DNA of 64,000 nucleotides from JBDGYW01 sp964580055 (GTDB lineage Bacteria > Gemmatimonadota > Gemmatimonadetes > Gemmatimonadales > GWC2-71-9): contig CAZOJI010000005.1 in assembly GCA_964580055.1 (NCBI GenBank), positions 1-64,000 on the forward strand, read 5' to 3'. Positions within the stretch are counted from its first letter, which is position 1, and every line of letters begins with the position of its first letter. A program made the translations under genes and the position numbers. This document shows, one piece after another, positions 16,922-24,947 of the stretch. Under the pieces are notes generated by a model that worked only from the letters and a program-made list of their open reading frames with translations, did no database searches and was not told where the DNA came from.

Positions 16922-17764
16922 CTAGATCTCGATGACGAGTCCGGTGCGGGCCGCAGTGCAAAGCCCTTTCCTACCGGCGTCCTCGGCCTCCCGTTCCGCA
17001 AGAGAAGCGAGAGCGTTGACTCCGTCATCCGACCTGTCCTGATTGAGGTGCCACAACACCAAGCTCTTCACCTCCGCGGCGACACCGAGCCTCACCGTGT
17101 CCGAGTACACCGAGTGGCCAAACCCCCTGGAAAACCTCTCGTACTCATCCGGGAGATACTCCGCATCATGTATCAGAACGTCCACTCCATGCACGAAGCC
17201 AGCATATTCGTCGAACGTCTTGCCACCTGGATGCGCATAGGTGAATTCGTTGTCGGGAAAGAAGGCGATACTCTTGGAGTCTTCGGTGATGCGGAAGCCA
17301 TATCCGTTGTTGGGATGTGACAGCGGGATGCTCTCGCAACACAGGCTACCCACTTCGAACTGCGGGCTGCACTCGTCGTCGAAAACCAGTTCCGCGTGGA
17401 CGTCATCCAGCGTGACCGGGAAGAACGGTGGCTGCATTACCGAACCCAGAAAATTCCGGATCGACTGTTGCGCATACGTGCAGCCGTGGACCTTGATGGT
17501 TACACCTTTACGGTAGAGAGGCTTGAAAAAAGGGAAGCCGAGGAGGTGATCCCAATGTGCGTGGGAGAGCACGAAGTGAAAATCCTTCTGGCCTTCCTTC
17601 AACAGCTTGTTGCCAAGTGGTCTGAGTCCGGTGCCAGCATCGAGGATGACGGTCTCACCTGCCCTCGTCTCCAGACAGGCGCAGGTGGTGTCGCCACCGT
17701 ACCGATTGTACTCGGCCCCGGACACGGGGATTGACCCGCGCGCCCCCCAAACCGTCAACTTCAT
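16922..17764 (-). CDS. MBL-fold metallo-hydrolase (phosphodiesterase/RNase Z-like)
   Basis: A 280-residue metallo-beta-lactamase-fold protein. It starts MKLTVWGARGSIPVSG, has the di-metal motif LSHAHWDHLLGFPFF (HxHxDH variant with Ala, Trp between ligands), a later conserved His (IPLSHPNNGYGF), IHDAEYLPDE and a final VLWHLNQDRSD. This form is common in phosphoribosyl cyclic-phosphodiesterase-like and response-regulator-linked hydrolases. ATG 17764 with AGGAG five bases upstream is preferred to the GTG one codon earlier. The substrate is unknown; a cyclic phosphate or similar diester is likely. Confidence 0.75.
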   Translation of the reverse strand: MKLTVWGARGSIPVSGAEYNRYGGDTTCACLETRAGETVILDAGTGLRPLGNKLLKEGQKDFHFVLSHAHWDHLLGFPFFKPLYRKGVTIKVHGCTYAQQSIRNFLGSVMQPPFFPVTLDDVHAELVFDDECSPQFEVGSLCCESIPLSHPNNGYGFRITEDSKSIAFFPDNEFTYAHPGGKTFDEYAGFVHGVDVLIHDAEYLPDEYERFSRGFGHSVYSDTVRLGVAAEVKSLVLWHLNQDRSDDGVNALASLAEREAEDAGRKGLCTAARTGLVIEI

Positions 17765-17812
17765 CACGGCTCCTAGTTTCTGAACCCCAGTTACCCGGCG
17801 CGATTCAAGATA

Positions 17813-18760
17813 TCACAACTGCAGCGTTTCCAGCCAACGCTCGCAGTCCATTGCAGCCTTGCAGCCGCTTCCCGCAGCCGTAATTGCCTGGCGATACACG
17901 GAGTCCTGCACATCGCCGCAGGCGAACAGCCCTTCGATGCTGGTGAACGAGGAGTTTCCAACCGTCTCTATGTAACCGTCGTCGCGCAATTCGAGCTGTC
18001 CCTTGAAGAGACCGGTATTCGGTGTGTGGCCTATGCCGAGAAACATGCCCGCGCACGCCAGCACCTTCGTTTCATTGTCAGCGGTGTTTCGTAGCCGCAG
18101 TCCTTCAACGAAGTCTTCGCCAAGCACCTCCTCCACAACGTAGGGCACTTGGAAAGTGATTTTGTCGTTGTCACGAGCTCGCTGCTGCATGTATTTTGAC
18201 GCACGCAACTCGGTACGTCGATGAACGATATGGACCTGGCTGGCAAACCGTGAGAGGAAGAGTGCCTCTTCAATAGCGGTGTCACCGCCTCCTATGACTG
18301 CGAGTTCCTGGTTGCGAAACGCCGGCAGCGCCCCATCGCAGGTAGCGCATCCGGAAACGCCCCTATTCATCAGTCGTTGCTCGCTTTTCAATCCCAAGTA
18401 ACGCGCCGATGCACCAGTGGCTATGATGATGGCCTGTGCCCAATAGTCGGTGCCACCCGACGTCACGCGGAACGGCCGCTCCGACAGATCTACCTCGTCC
18501 ACGTCCTGCGTCAGGAATCGCGTGCCGAACCGCTCGGCCTGGCGTCGAAGCAGTTGCATGAGTTCAGGTCCGCCAATACCGTCCGGAAACCCGGGGAAAT
18601 TCTCCATGTCGGTCGTGGTCATCAACTGCCCCCCCGGTTGGCCCCCTGCAAAGAGGCCCTCGAACATCAGCGGTGACAAGTTGGCTCGCGCCGAATAGAT
18701 CGCTGCTGTCTGACCCGCGGGGCCTGACCCGATGATGATCACTTTCTCCATGTCACTCAT
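17813..18760 (-). CDS. trxB: Thioredoxin reductase
   Basis: A 315-residue NADPH-dependent flavoprotein. FAD fold VIIIGSGPAGQTAAIYSARA near the N-terminus, redox-active pair in GCATCDGALPAF (CATC, the usual TrxB arrangement), NADPH fold VIGGGDTAIEEALFLSRFA with HRRTELRASKYMQQRA, and the C-terminal GLFACGDVQDSVYRQAITAAGSGCKAA. GGAGGA four bases before the ATG fixes the start. It keeps thioredoxin reduced and can feed the peroxiredoxins and redoxin encoded in this window. Confidence 0.95.
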   Translation of the reverse strand: MSDMEKVIIIGSGPAGQTAAIYSARANLSPLMFEGLFAGGQPGGQLMTTTDMENFPGFPDGIGGPELMQLLRRQAERFGTRFLTQDVDEVDLSERPFRVTSGGTDYWAQAIIIATGASARYLGLKSEQRLMNRGVSGCATCDGALPAFRNQELAVIGGGDTAIEEALFLSRFASQVHIVHRRTELRASKYMQQRARDNDKITFQVPYVVEEVLGEDFVEGLRLRNTADNETKVLACAGMFLGIGHTPNTGLFKGQLELRDDGYIETVGNSSFTSIEGLFACGDVQDSVYRQAITAAGSGCKAAMDCERWLETLQL

Positions 18761-18795
18761 TCACTCCTCCAAAGAGTACGCAAAGGATTTTCGAG

Positions 18796-19278
18796 CTACT
18801 CCAACTGAGAGTACTCGGCGGGCTGCCGTTCATCATCACCGGTAGGGATCTTTAGCTCCGCCGCCGCACTCAGGATCGATCCGGTTTTGAGACTGTGGAA
18901 GAATGCGCGCTTCAGGCCGACCACGACATCGCCAACCCCGCTGGCCCAATTCCGTTCTCCGCCCTCGTCGATCTCTTGCACGATAAACGGCTCGGCTATT
19001 TCCAGTTGGCTGGCAGTACCGAGCCGCTTCTCGTAGACGAACTCGTTAGATATCGATCCGGTGCCGTCCAATGAGGCCCCGGTTGTGAAGACCACTTCGT
19101 CTTTCAGATACGCTCTCTCCGTGAACATGGCGCGCGGGAAATTGAGCTCGCCGCTCAAACCCTCGAACGAGGAAGCTTCGTCATCCATGATTTGTGCGTA
19201 AAGAAACGTTAACGGGCAGAGCAGAAGACCAGCCAGCCCGATAACGATTGCAGTCGTTCGGATCCCGAACATTTTCAT
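18796..19278 (-). CDS. Signal-peptide protein resembling a truncated outer-membrane barrel
   Basis: A 160-residue protein with a signal peptide (MKMFGIRTTAIVIGLAGLLLCPLTFLYAQ). The rest, with SISNEFVYEKRL--ASQLEIAEPFIVQE, GVGDVVVGLKRAFFHSLKTGSILSAAAELKIPTGDD, resembles the first half of roughly 300-residue barrel proteins annotated as transporters or phenol-pathway porins. Here the frame ends right after the IPTGDD strand, so the C-terminal half of the barrel is missing. GGAG is 7 bases before the ATG. It may be a degraded gene or a short periplasmic form; 35 bases separate it from trxB, probably the same transcript. Confidence 0.5.
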   Translation of the reverse strand: MKMFGIRTTAIVIGLAGLLLCPLTFLYAQIMDDEASSFEGLSGELNFPRAMFTERAYLKDEVVFTTGASLDGTGSISNEFVYEKRLGTASQLEIAEPFIVQEIDEGGERNWASGVGDVVVGLKRAFFHSLKTGSILSAAAELKIPTGDDERQPAEYSQLE

Positions 19279-19541
19279 TCGCGACTCCGTGGTTAGCGTG
19301 TATAGAGACTGGGCTACGAGCGGGCAGTTCTCCGTCGAAGGCAGCCGGAGTCGAACTGGTGTTATATAGACAGCACTGCTCTTGCGTGCAATGGATGCGC
19401 GAAAACGCTCTGTTTGCGAGAAGTAGAGCAGATTGTAAGTTCATCTCCGTAAGTGGTGATCCTCAAAACGGTGATTTGCTCGAATTTTGTCCCTCGTTCC
19501 AGCGAAAGAACGAGTGCGCAGAGCAATCCAGGTAAGAAGAA

Positions 19542-20354
19542 ATGACGGCAGAACTGAACGCTACGATCACCAAGTACGACGAGATCAACCATGCGCTGCT
19601 GGTGTTGCGGGTCAAGCCCGACACGGAGCTCCCCCCGTTCAAAGCAGGTCAATATGTCGTTTTGGGACTGCCGGGTTCCAATCCGCGTGCGGATTACGCC
19701 CTGCCCGAAGAGAAGCCCGCGGACCCCCACAAATTGATCAAACGAGCGTATTCGATCGCTTCTTCGAGTCAACAAGGGGAGTACCTGGAATTCTACGTCG
19801 CCCTGGTTCACTCAGGCACCCTCACTCCGCGCATGTTCGCGCTGAGAGAGGGCGACCGCATATGGTTGGGCAAAAAGATCACCGGGATGTTCACCCTGGA
19901 GGACGTCACACCGGGTCACGACATCATTTTCATTGCGACCGGGACCGGTCTGGCACCTTATCTTTCTATGTTGCGCTCCAACTACCGCTTCGAGGACGGG
20001 CACAAGACGGTCGTAATTCACGGTGCCAGGGTGTCATGGGATCTAGGCTACATGCGCGAACTCACGGCGCTGGCCGCGAAATGGAAGAATTTCCACTATC
20101 TGCCGATAATCGACGAGCTGGACCGCGATCCCGACTGGCCCGGAAAGTTGGGATTCGTCTCAGAATACATCGAAGATGGCACAGTCGCAGATATCTTGGG
20201 ACACGACTTGGATCCGAACCGAACCGGCGTCTTCTTGTGCGGCAATCCTCTTATGGTTGAGGGCATGGAGCAGCTACTGACCGAACGGGGATTCAAGCCC
20301 CACACACGCCGCGACCCAGGCAACATCTTCATAGAGAAGTTCTGGGCGGACTGA
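19542..20354 (+). CDS. fpr: Ferredoxin/flavodoxin--NADP reductase
   Basis: A 270-residue FNR-family flavoenzyme. FAD-binding RAYSIASSSQ, GTLTPRMFALREGDRIWLGKKITG, NADP-binding IFIATGTGLAPYLSML and the C-terminal CGNPLMVEGMEQLLTERGF with a terminal FIEKFWAD, in the style of bacterial Fpr proteins. It exchanges electrons between NADPH and a ferredoxin or flavodoxin, a possible electron source for the corrinoid-reactivating proteins in this window and for redox defence. It converges with the sigma-54 activator gene, 7 bases apart. Confidence 0.9.
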   Translation: MTAELNATITKYDEINHALLVLRVKPDTELPPFKAGQYVVLGLPGSNPRADYALPEEKPADPHKLIKRAYSIASSSQQGEYLEFYVALVHSGTLTPRMFALREGDRIWLGKKITGMFTLEDVTPGHDIIFIATGTGLAPYLSMLRSNYRFEDGHKTVVIHGARVSWDLGYMRELTALAAKWKNFHYLPIIDELDRDPDWPGKLGFVSEYIEDGTVADILGHDLDPNRTGVFLCGNPLMVEGMEQLLTERGFKPHTRRDPGNIFIEKFWAD

Positions 20355-20361
20355 ACGTCCG

Positions 20362-21936
20362 TCATCTCCGGTGCGCTTTCGCACCTCCAAGACCAAGCTT
20401 CTTCATCCTGCTTCGAAGCGTACTCGGGTTGATGCCGAGAATGGCGGCAGCTCCACGCTCGCCGTAAACCCTTCCGCCGGTGCGCCTGAGAGCATTTTGG
20501 ATGTGCTCGCGCTCGACCGCCTGGAGAGTGGACAGGTGTCCTTTCTCACCCTTCCGCTCGTCACCGCGTCCCGATTCAGACCCGGATTCCCGTGGTCCCT
20601 CCCACTCCAGATCGAACTCCAATTCCGGCCCCTGCGATACTATCGTCGCCCTCTCGAGAGTATTCACCAGCTCCCGTACGTTGCCGCGCCAGGTACGTGA
20701 TTGCAGCCATTCTCTCGACCGCTCGGACAACCACCATGGGCCGCGGCCTGTGCGCGCGGATAGGGAGTTCAGGAAACCCTCCGATATGTCGACGATGTCC
20801 TCGCGGCGATTCCGTAGAGGAGGTACATGGATCGGGAACACGGCAATACGGTAGTAGAGATCATCCCTGAATCTCCCGTTCGCCATCTCCGCAAGCAGGT
20901 CCTGGTTGGTCGCCGCGATGATACGCACATCGACCCGGACGGTCTTATCGCTGCCCACCGGCTCGAAGCGACCTTCCTGAAGCGCTCGCAATATCTTTGG
21001 CTGGAGTTCCAGCGGTAGCTCGCCGATCTCATCCAGGAACAGTGTTCCGCCGTTCGCCGCTTGGAAGCGACCCATGCGAGCATTGGTAGCTCCGCTGAAA
21101 GCACCTTTGACGTGGCCGAACAACTCACTCTCTATGAGATTGGCCGGCAGCGCAGCACAGTTTATTCCGACGATCGGTCGAGCCGCTCGCTCACTCCAGC
21201 CATGGATAGCATTCGCGAGCACCTCCTTTCCGGTACCTGTTTCACCAGTGATGAGCACCGGTACGGAGGTACCCGCAACCTGTTTGGCCTGACGAACGAC
21301 ACGTTGCATCGCGATGCTCCCGCTCCCATCCATTAGCGCACAAGCATCCGAACTTCCAACGATCTTGCTGCCGAGCAGGCGGTTCTGTTCCTGAAGTTGC
21401 GTGCTCAACCAAGCCAGTCTCGTCGACTGTTCGCCGAAACCCACAGCCAGAGCGAGCAACTGGCCGAACACCGTGGCGAGGTCGACTATCGATTCGTCAT
21501 ACGCACCGCAGATCTCGCGGTCGAAGGTCACCATTCCCAGCGCTCGCTCCTGGACTCGCAACGGCACGACCATGCAATAATGCCCAGGAGGCAGGGGAAG
21601 GACTCCATCGAACACATCACCGTCTCCAAACCGGTGATCCTCTTCGGTGAACGCTCGCGCACGGTCGCTATCCATCAGCGTGCGCAGTACCGGATAGTCA
21701 TCCAGCTTCAGGCTGTGACTACGCACCGCTTCGCCTGCCAATGGTCCGTTGGCTACCCTAACGAACAACTCCCCGTCTCGCAGTTGCATCACGGTGGCCA
21801 GATCGTAGTCTATGTAGGCAGCCAGAGTGTCGAGAGCCTTTCGCAGGAGCAAATCGACCTGATTCTCTGAGGGACCCGACTCCGCAGCCAGGTCCAGATC
21901 TCGTGTCACGTCTGGTGGAGTCAACTCCCGAGGCAT
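20362..21936 (-). CDS. Sigma-54-dependent transcriptional activator (GAF-AAA+-Fis HTH)
   Basis: A 524-residue bacterial enhancer-binding protein. Residues about 20-185 form a GAF-type sensor domain as in NorR. About 205-440 is the AAA+ domain with Walker A GETGTGKE, the sigma-54 contact loop GAFSGA (usual GAFTGA with T to S), Walker B GGTLFLDEIGEL and AATNQDL. About 470-520 ends in a Fis-type helix-turn-helix (EREHIQNALRRTGGRVYGERGAAAILGINPSTLRSRMKKLG). It is divergent from the ferritin-like gene at 22219; the region between holds a decamer array and a sigma-54 promoter, so that operon is the likely target. The sensed signal, perhaps nitric oxide or redox, is inference. Confidence 0.93.
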   Translation of the reverse strand: MPRELTPPDVTRDLDLAAESGPSENQVDLLLRKALDTLAAYIDYDLATVMQLRDGELFVRVANGPLAGEAVRSHSLKLDDYPVLRTLMDSDRARAFTEEDHRFGDGDVFDGVLPLPPGHYCMVVPLRVQERALGMVTFDREICGAYDESIVDLATVFGQLLALAVGFGEQSTRLAWLSTQLQEQNRLLGSKIVGSSDACALMDGSGSIAMQRVVRQAKQVAGTSVPVLITGETGTGKEVLANAIHGWSERAARPIVGINCAALPANLIESELFGHVKGAFSGATNARMGRFQAANGGTLFLDEIGELPLELQPKILRALQEGRFEPVGSDKTVRVDVRIIAATNQDLLAEMANGRFRDDLYYRIAVFPIHVPPLRNRREDIVDISEGFLNSLSARTGRGPWWLSERSREWLQSRTWRGNVRELVNTLERATIVSQGPELEFDLEWEGPRESGSESGRGDERKGEKGHLSTLQAVEREHIQNALRRTGGRVYGERGAAAILGINPSTLRSRMKKLGLGGAKAHRR

Positions 21937-21985
21937 GATTCCCTTTCCGCTTCTTTCGGAACGTGAGATTTCGCGCCACGAAATG

Positions 21986-22028
21986 TACCGCGATATACCG
22001 CGACAGTCTATCGCGACATTTCGCGGCC
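21986..22028. promoter_or_regulatory. Four-unit decamer array, likely enhancer of the sigma-54 activator
   Basis: Direct repeats one helical turn apart: TACCGCGATA (21986), TACCGCGACA (21996), then a 3-bp spacer, TATCGCGACA (22009) and TTTCGCGGCC (22019). A further TTTCGCGCC is at 21970. The array sits 70-115 bp upstream of the -24 element at 22100 and just upstream of the activator gene, where enhancer sites are expected. It may also autoregulate the activator. Confidence 0.6.
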
Positions 22029-22099
22029 AGCCAAGGCTGCTTCCGGAACGGACGCACTTAACTGTTTGTCAAGCAACGACTTAGTGATGACAGCAAGGA

Positions 22100-22115
22100 T
22101 GGCACAACAAGTGCG
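22100..22115 (+). promoter_or_regulatory. Sigma-54 (-24/-12) promoter
   Basis: TGGCAC-AACAA-GTGCG: the GG (22101) and GC (22113) have the required 10-base spacing; the -24 box is perfect and the -12 box is GTGCG instead of TTGCW. A transcript would start near 22125 and lead into the gene at 22219. The adjacent sigma-54 activator and decamer array support it. Confidence 0.65.
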
Positions 22116-22218
22116 TTACAATTCGATGAATCGGCCACGGGCGTTACCCGTCTTCCGACCCGGAGGCCGCAATAGAAAACCACAAAACCAACACCGATCA
22201 ACAGTGAGGATTCGCATC

Positions 22219-22662
22219 ATGACTAAGACTAAAGGTCCCGAGAGAATCGAGAAGATGGTGAAGCTGCTCAAGAACTGGCAGAAGCTCGAGCGCAGAGCAA
22301 TCGATGACACCGCCGAGATAATTGAAGATACCAAGAACCCGCTCGTGAGGATGGTTATGTCTATCATCCGCCACGACTCGCTCATGCACCACAGAGTCCA
22401 GCAATTCCTGATAGACAGCGTGACGGAAGCGGACGTTCCGTTGACCCGCGAAGACCTCGCGAACATTTGGGAAAAAATCGAAGAGCATGACAAGCTGGAG
22501 AAGAAGACCATCGAATTGGCGACGGAGCTGCGGGATGAGGCCTGGTCCCCCGTCCACAAGCATCTCCTGAGTTACCTGCTCGAGGATGAGAAGAAACACG
22601 ACGGGCTTTTGGAGCAGCTCGAAGAGGTCAAGGTGGGCATGACCAAAGCGTCTGGAGCATAA
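22219..22662 (+). CDS. Ferritin-like four-helix protein, paralog 1 (unknown function)
   Basis: A 147-residue, highly charged, all-helical protein beginning MTKTKGPERIEKMVKLLKNW. Possible metal ligands lie in four helices: WQKLERRAIDDTAEIIED, VMSIIRHDSLMHHRVQQF, IEEHDKLEKKTIE and LLEDEKKHDGLLEQL, the last with an ExxxH/EKKH arrangement as in ferritin-like or hemerythrin-like proteins. I do not recognise a named family. Its paralog at 23793 has the same length and about 75% identity by eye. First gene behind the sigma-54 promoter, in a row with CBS, ferritin-like and rubrerythrin genes, which suggests a role in iron or oxygen stress. Confidence 0.7.
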   Translation: MTKTKGPERIEKMVKLLKNWQKLERRAIDDTAEIIEDTKNPLVRMVMSIIRHDSLMHHRVQQFLIDSVTEADVPLTREDLANIWEKIEEHDKLEKKTIELATELRDEAWSPVHKHLLSYLLEDEKKHDGLLEQLEEVKVGMTKASGA

Positions 22663-22726
22663 CCGTCGCCAACGCCCCTATGACAATGATTCAGGTGACT
22701 CGGATCGACCCAAGAGGAGCAGACAG

Positions 22727-23170
22727 ATGAATACGGCATTGAGCAAGGTTCTGGAGCGGAAGGGGCGACAAGTACATGTGACCTCGCCGCACCAATCCAT
22801 TCTAGACGCGATCAAGTCCATGCAAGAAAAGAAGGTCGGCGCCTTAGTAGTCATGGATGACGGAAAGCCGGTTGGGATCTTCACCGAACGCGATGTGCTG
22901 ACCCGTGTAGTAGCATGCGAGTGCAACCCAAATGGCACCAAAGTCTCGGAAGTGATGACGCCCGACCTCGTCGCTGTGAGTCCTGACACGACCGTAGAGC
23001 AAGCCATGGCGATCATCACCGAAAAGCGGTGTCGCCATCTGCCTGTGATGGAAGGGGACGATCTGGTGGGAATCGTATCGAGCGGCGATCTCACACATTG
23101 GCTGGTGAAGAAGCAGACTTTCGAGATCGACAGCCTGATTCACTACATCAAAGGCGAATACCCAGGATGA
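22727..23170 (+). CDS. CBS-domain pair protein
   Basis: A 147-residue protein consisting of two CBS motifs (about residues 15-70 and 80-135): KKVGALVVMDDGKPVGIFTERDVLTRVVA and EKRCRHLPVMEGDDLVGIVSSGDLTHWLV. Such stand-alone Bateman modules bind adenine nucleotides (AMP, ATP, SAM or NADH) and report energy or redox state. AGAGGAG 8-13 bases before the ATG supports the start. It lies between the ferritin-like genes of the putative sigma-54 operon. Confidence 0.88.
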   Translation: MNTALSKVLERKGRQVHVTSPHQSILDAIKSMQEKKVGALVVMDDGKPVGIFTERDVLTRVVACECNPNGTKVSEVMTPDLVAVSPDTTVEQAMAIITEKRCRHLPVMEGDDLVGIVSSGDLTHWLVKKQTFEIDSLIHYIKGEYPG

Positions 23171-23252
23171 TTTTCGCTCTGACGGAGCACCGGGTCATTG
23201 TCATAGGAACAACCGCGCAACGATCCATAGAGAGAATAGAGGTAGAGGAACC

Positions 23253-23711
23253 GTGACGACTACTCCCAACTACACTGACGTGATTCAGTTGGCCATAGAC
23301 AACGAACAGAAAGCGGCTGACTTGTACGCTGGAATGGCGGAAAAGGCTGACAGCCCTGCTACAAAGGTCCATTTCGAAGAGCTCGCCGACATGGAACGCG
23401 GCCACAAAAAGAAGCTCGAGACAATGGATGTGAAGTTTTTCGAAGCCCGTGACGTGAAGCCGCCGCAGGATCTCAAGATCTCCGATTATCTGATCGATGT
23501 GGAGCTACGACCGGACTCGAGTTACCAGGACACGCTGCTCTTTGCCGCCAAATGCGAAAAGGCGGCCGCTCAACTGTATACCGATCTGGCAGCCGTGTAT
23601 GAGTCGGAGCCCGAGGTAAAAAACATGTTTCAGGTGCTCGCGCAGGAAGAGGCTCATCACAAGTTCCTGATCGAGCGCGAGTATGACGAAAAGGTCTACA
23701 AAGAACTCTGA
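23253..23711 (+). CDS. Rubrerythrin-like di-iron protein (no rubredoxin domain)
   Basis: A 152-residue ferritin-like protein with the di-iron pattern: NEQKAADLYAGMAEKA, FEELADMERGHKKKLE (ExxRxH), CEKAAAQLYTDLAAVY, LAQEEAHHKFLIEREYD (EExxH). The C-terminal rubredoxin zinc/iron knuckle seen in classical rubrerythrin is missing. The start is GTG 23253 with GAGGAACC just upstream. It probably reduces peroxide or oxidises and stores iron together with its neighbours. Confidence 0.85.
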   Translation: MTTTPNYTDVIQLAIDNEQKAADLYAGMAEKADSPATKVHFEELADMERGHKKKLETMDVKFFEARDVKPPQDLKISDYLIDVELRPDSSYQDTLLFAAKCEKAAAQLYTDLAAVYESEPEVKNMFQVLAQEEAHHKFLIEREYDEKVYKEL

Positions 23712-23792
23712 CCTCAACGTCCTAGGCGTCGAGTGGCACAGCGCAAGGGTACGCAAGACGAATCCCAGAGATCCGGAAGCGGGGCATCAATC

Positions 23793-24236
23793 ATGGCGAA
23801 GACATCTGGTCCAGAGCGTGTTGAGAAGATGGCCAAGGTGTTGAGGAATTGGCAGGCACTCGAGCGCAAAGCGATGGACGACGCAGCGGCCATAATCGAG
23901 GAGACCGACAGCGATCTCGTGCGCATGATCATGTCGATCATACGCCACGATTCACTCATGCATCATCGGGTGCAGCAGTTCCTCCTCGAATCGATCACAG
24001 AGGCTGATGTCCCAGTGAGCCGAGAGGATCTTGCGGGCATCTGGGAGAAGATAGAAGAGCACGACCGCCTCGAAAAGAAGACTATTGCCATGGCCGAGGA
24101 ACTGCGGGACGAAGCCTGGGCACCGCTTCACAAGCACCTGCTTACGTACCTCCTGGAGGATGAGAAGAAGCACGACGGTCTGCTGGATCAACTCCGGGAG
24201 GTAAGAGTCGGAATGTCGAAGGCGTCTGGGGCATAG
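23793..24236 (+). CDS. Ferritin-like four-helix protein, paralog 2 (unknown function)
   Basis: A 147-residue protein beginning MAKTSGPERVEKMAKVLRNW and ending VRVGMSKASGA, collinear over its entire length with the protein at 22219. All candidate ligand positions are kept: ERKAMDDAAAIIEE, SIIRHDSLMHHRVQQF, EEHDRLEKKT and LLEDEKKHDGLL. The pair is separated by two genes, so this is an old duplication within the operon rather than a recent tandem copy. Function unknown; a metal-binding helical bundle is inferred. Confidence 0.7.
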   Translation: MAKTSGPERVEKMAKVLRNWQALERKAMDDAAAIIEETDSDLVRMIMSIIRHDSLMHHRVQQFLLESITEADVPVSREDLAGIWEKIEEHDRLEKKTIAMAEELRDEAWAPLHKHLLTYLLEDEKKHDGLLDQLREVRVGMSKASGA

Positions 24237-24314
24237 AGACTCCTCCCGACACAGCGGTGATACGGCATCAATGGAATCAAGACCACATCTACGTAGCAGC
24301 ACAGGAGACATCAG

Positions 24315-24812
24315 ATGGCAAGCACCAAAGAGAATCTCGAGGCTGCATTTGCGGGTGAGAGCCAGGCCTTTCAGAAATACCTCAACTATGCCGACAAGGC
24401 AGACAGTGACGGGTTCCCCAACGTGGCAAAGCTGTTCCGCACTGCTGCCCAGGCCGAGAGAATCCACGCGGGCGGACATCTCGGCGCGCTCGACGGAGTG
24501 GGATCAACAGCCGAAAATCTCCAAGCCGCGATAGCTGGAGAGACGTACGAATACACGGAGATGTACCCTCCTATGCTCGACCAGGCCCAATCCGACGGGC
24601 ACGCGGCGACGCGCATGTTCGGCCTGGCGGTCAAAGCTGAGGAAGTTCACGCACAGCTGTACGAGAAGGCACTAGAGGCGGTGCAGCAAGAACACGACCT
24701 AACTGAAACGGATTTCTATCTCTGTCCAGTATGCGGGCACATAGAATTGGGGAGCTTACCTGACGTATGTCCAATTTGTGCGACGCCCGCAGATCAGTTC
24801 GCGAAGATCTAA
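24315..24812 (+). CDS. Rubrerythrin
   Basis: A 165-residue rubrerythrin. The N-terminal ferritin-like domain has FAGESQAFQKYLNYADKA, RTAAQAERIHAGGH, IAGETYEYTEMYPPM and AVKAEEVHAQLYEKAL with the expected Glu and His ligands. The C-terminal rubredoxin-like knuckle is CPVCGHIELG-----CPICATP. It reduces hydrogen peroxide with electrons from NAD(P)H via rubredoxin or a reductase, a marker of anaerobic or microaerophilic oxygen defence. GGAGA 6 bases before the ATG. Last gene of the oxidative/iron group before the pyruvate dehydrogenase operon. Confidence 0.93.
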   Translation: MASTKENLEAAFAGESQAFQKYLNYADKADSDGFPNVAKLFRTAAQAERIHAGGHLGALDGVGSTAENLQAAIAGETYEYTEMYPPMLDQAQSDGHAATRMFGLAVKAEEVHAQLYEKALEAVQQEHDLTETDFYLCPVCGHIELGSLPDVCPICATPADQFAKI

Positions 24813-24947
24813 TTGGGCACAAGCCGATCCAACGCGGCGAGGTGTGAAAACGGACCCAGGAAATCATGCGGCGTGCATCCGCGGAGCGGGTGCGGACGTC
24901 GTTTGCGGGCATGATGGCCGGCTGGCCTGCGTCGAAAGGAAAGTCAG

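Noticed and set aside
23733..23752. A third sigma-54-like site (TGGCAC near 23734)
   Set aside because: The -24 box is good but the position 10 bases after GG is GG rather than GC, so it fails the key requirement.
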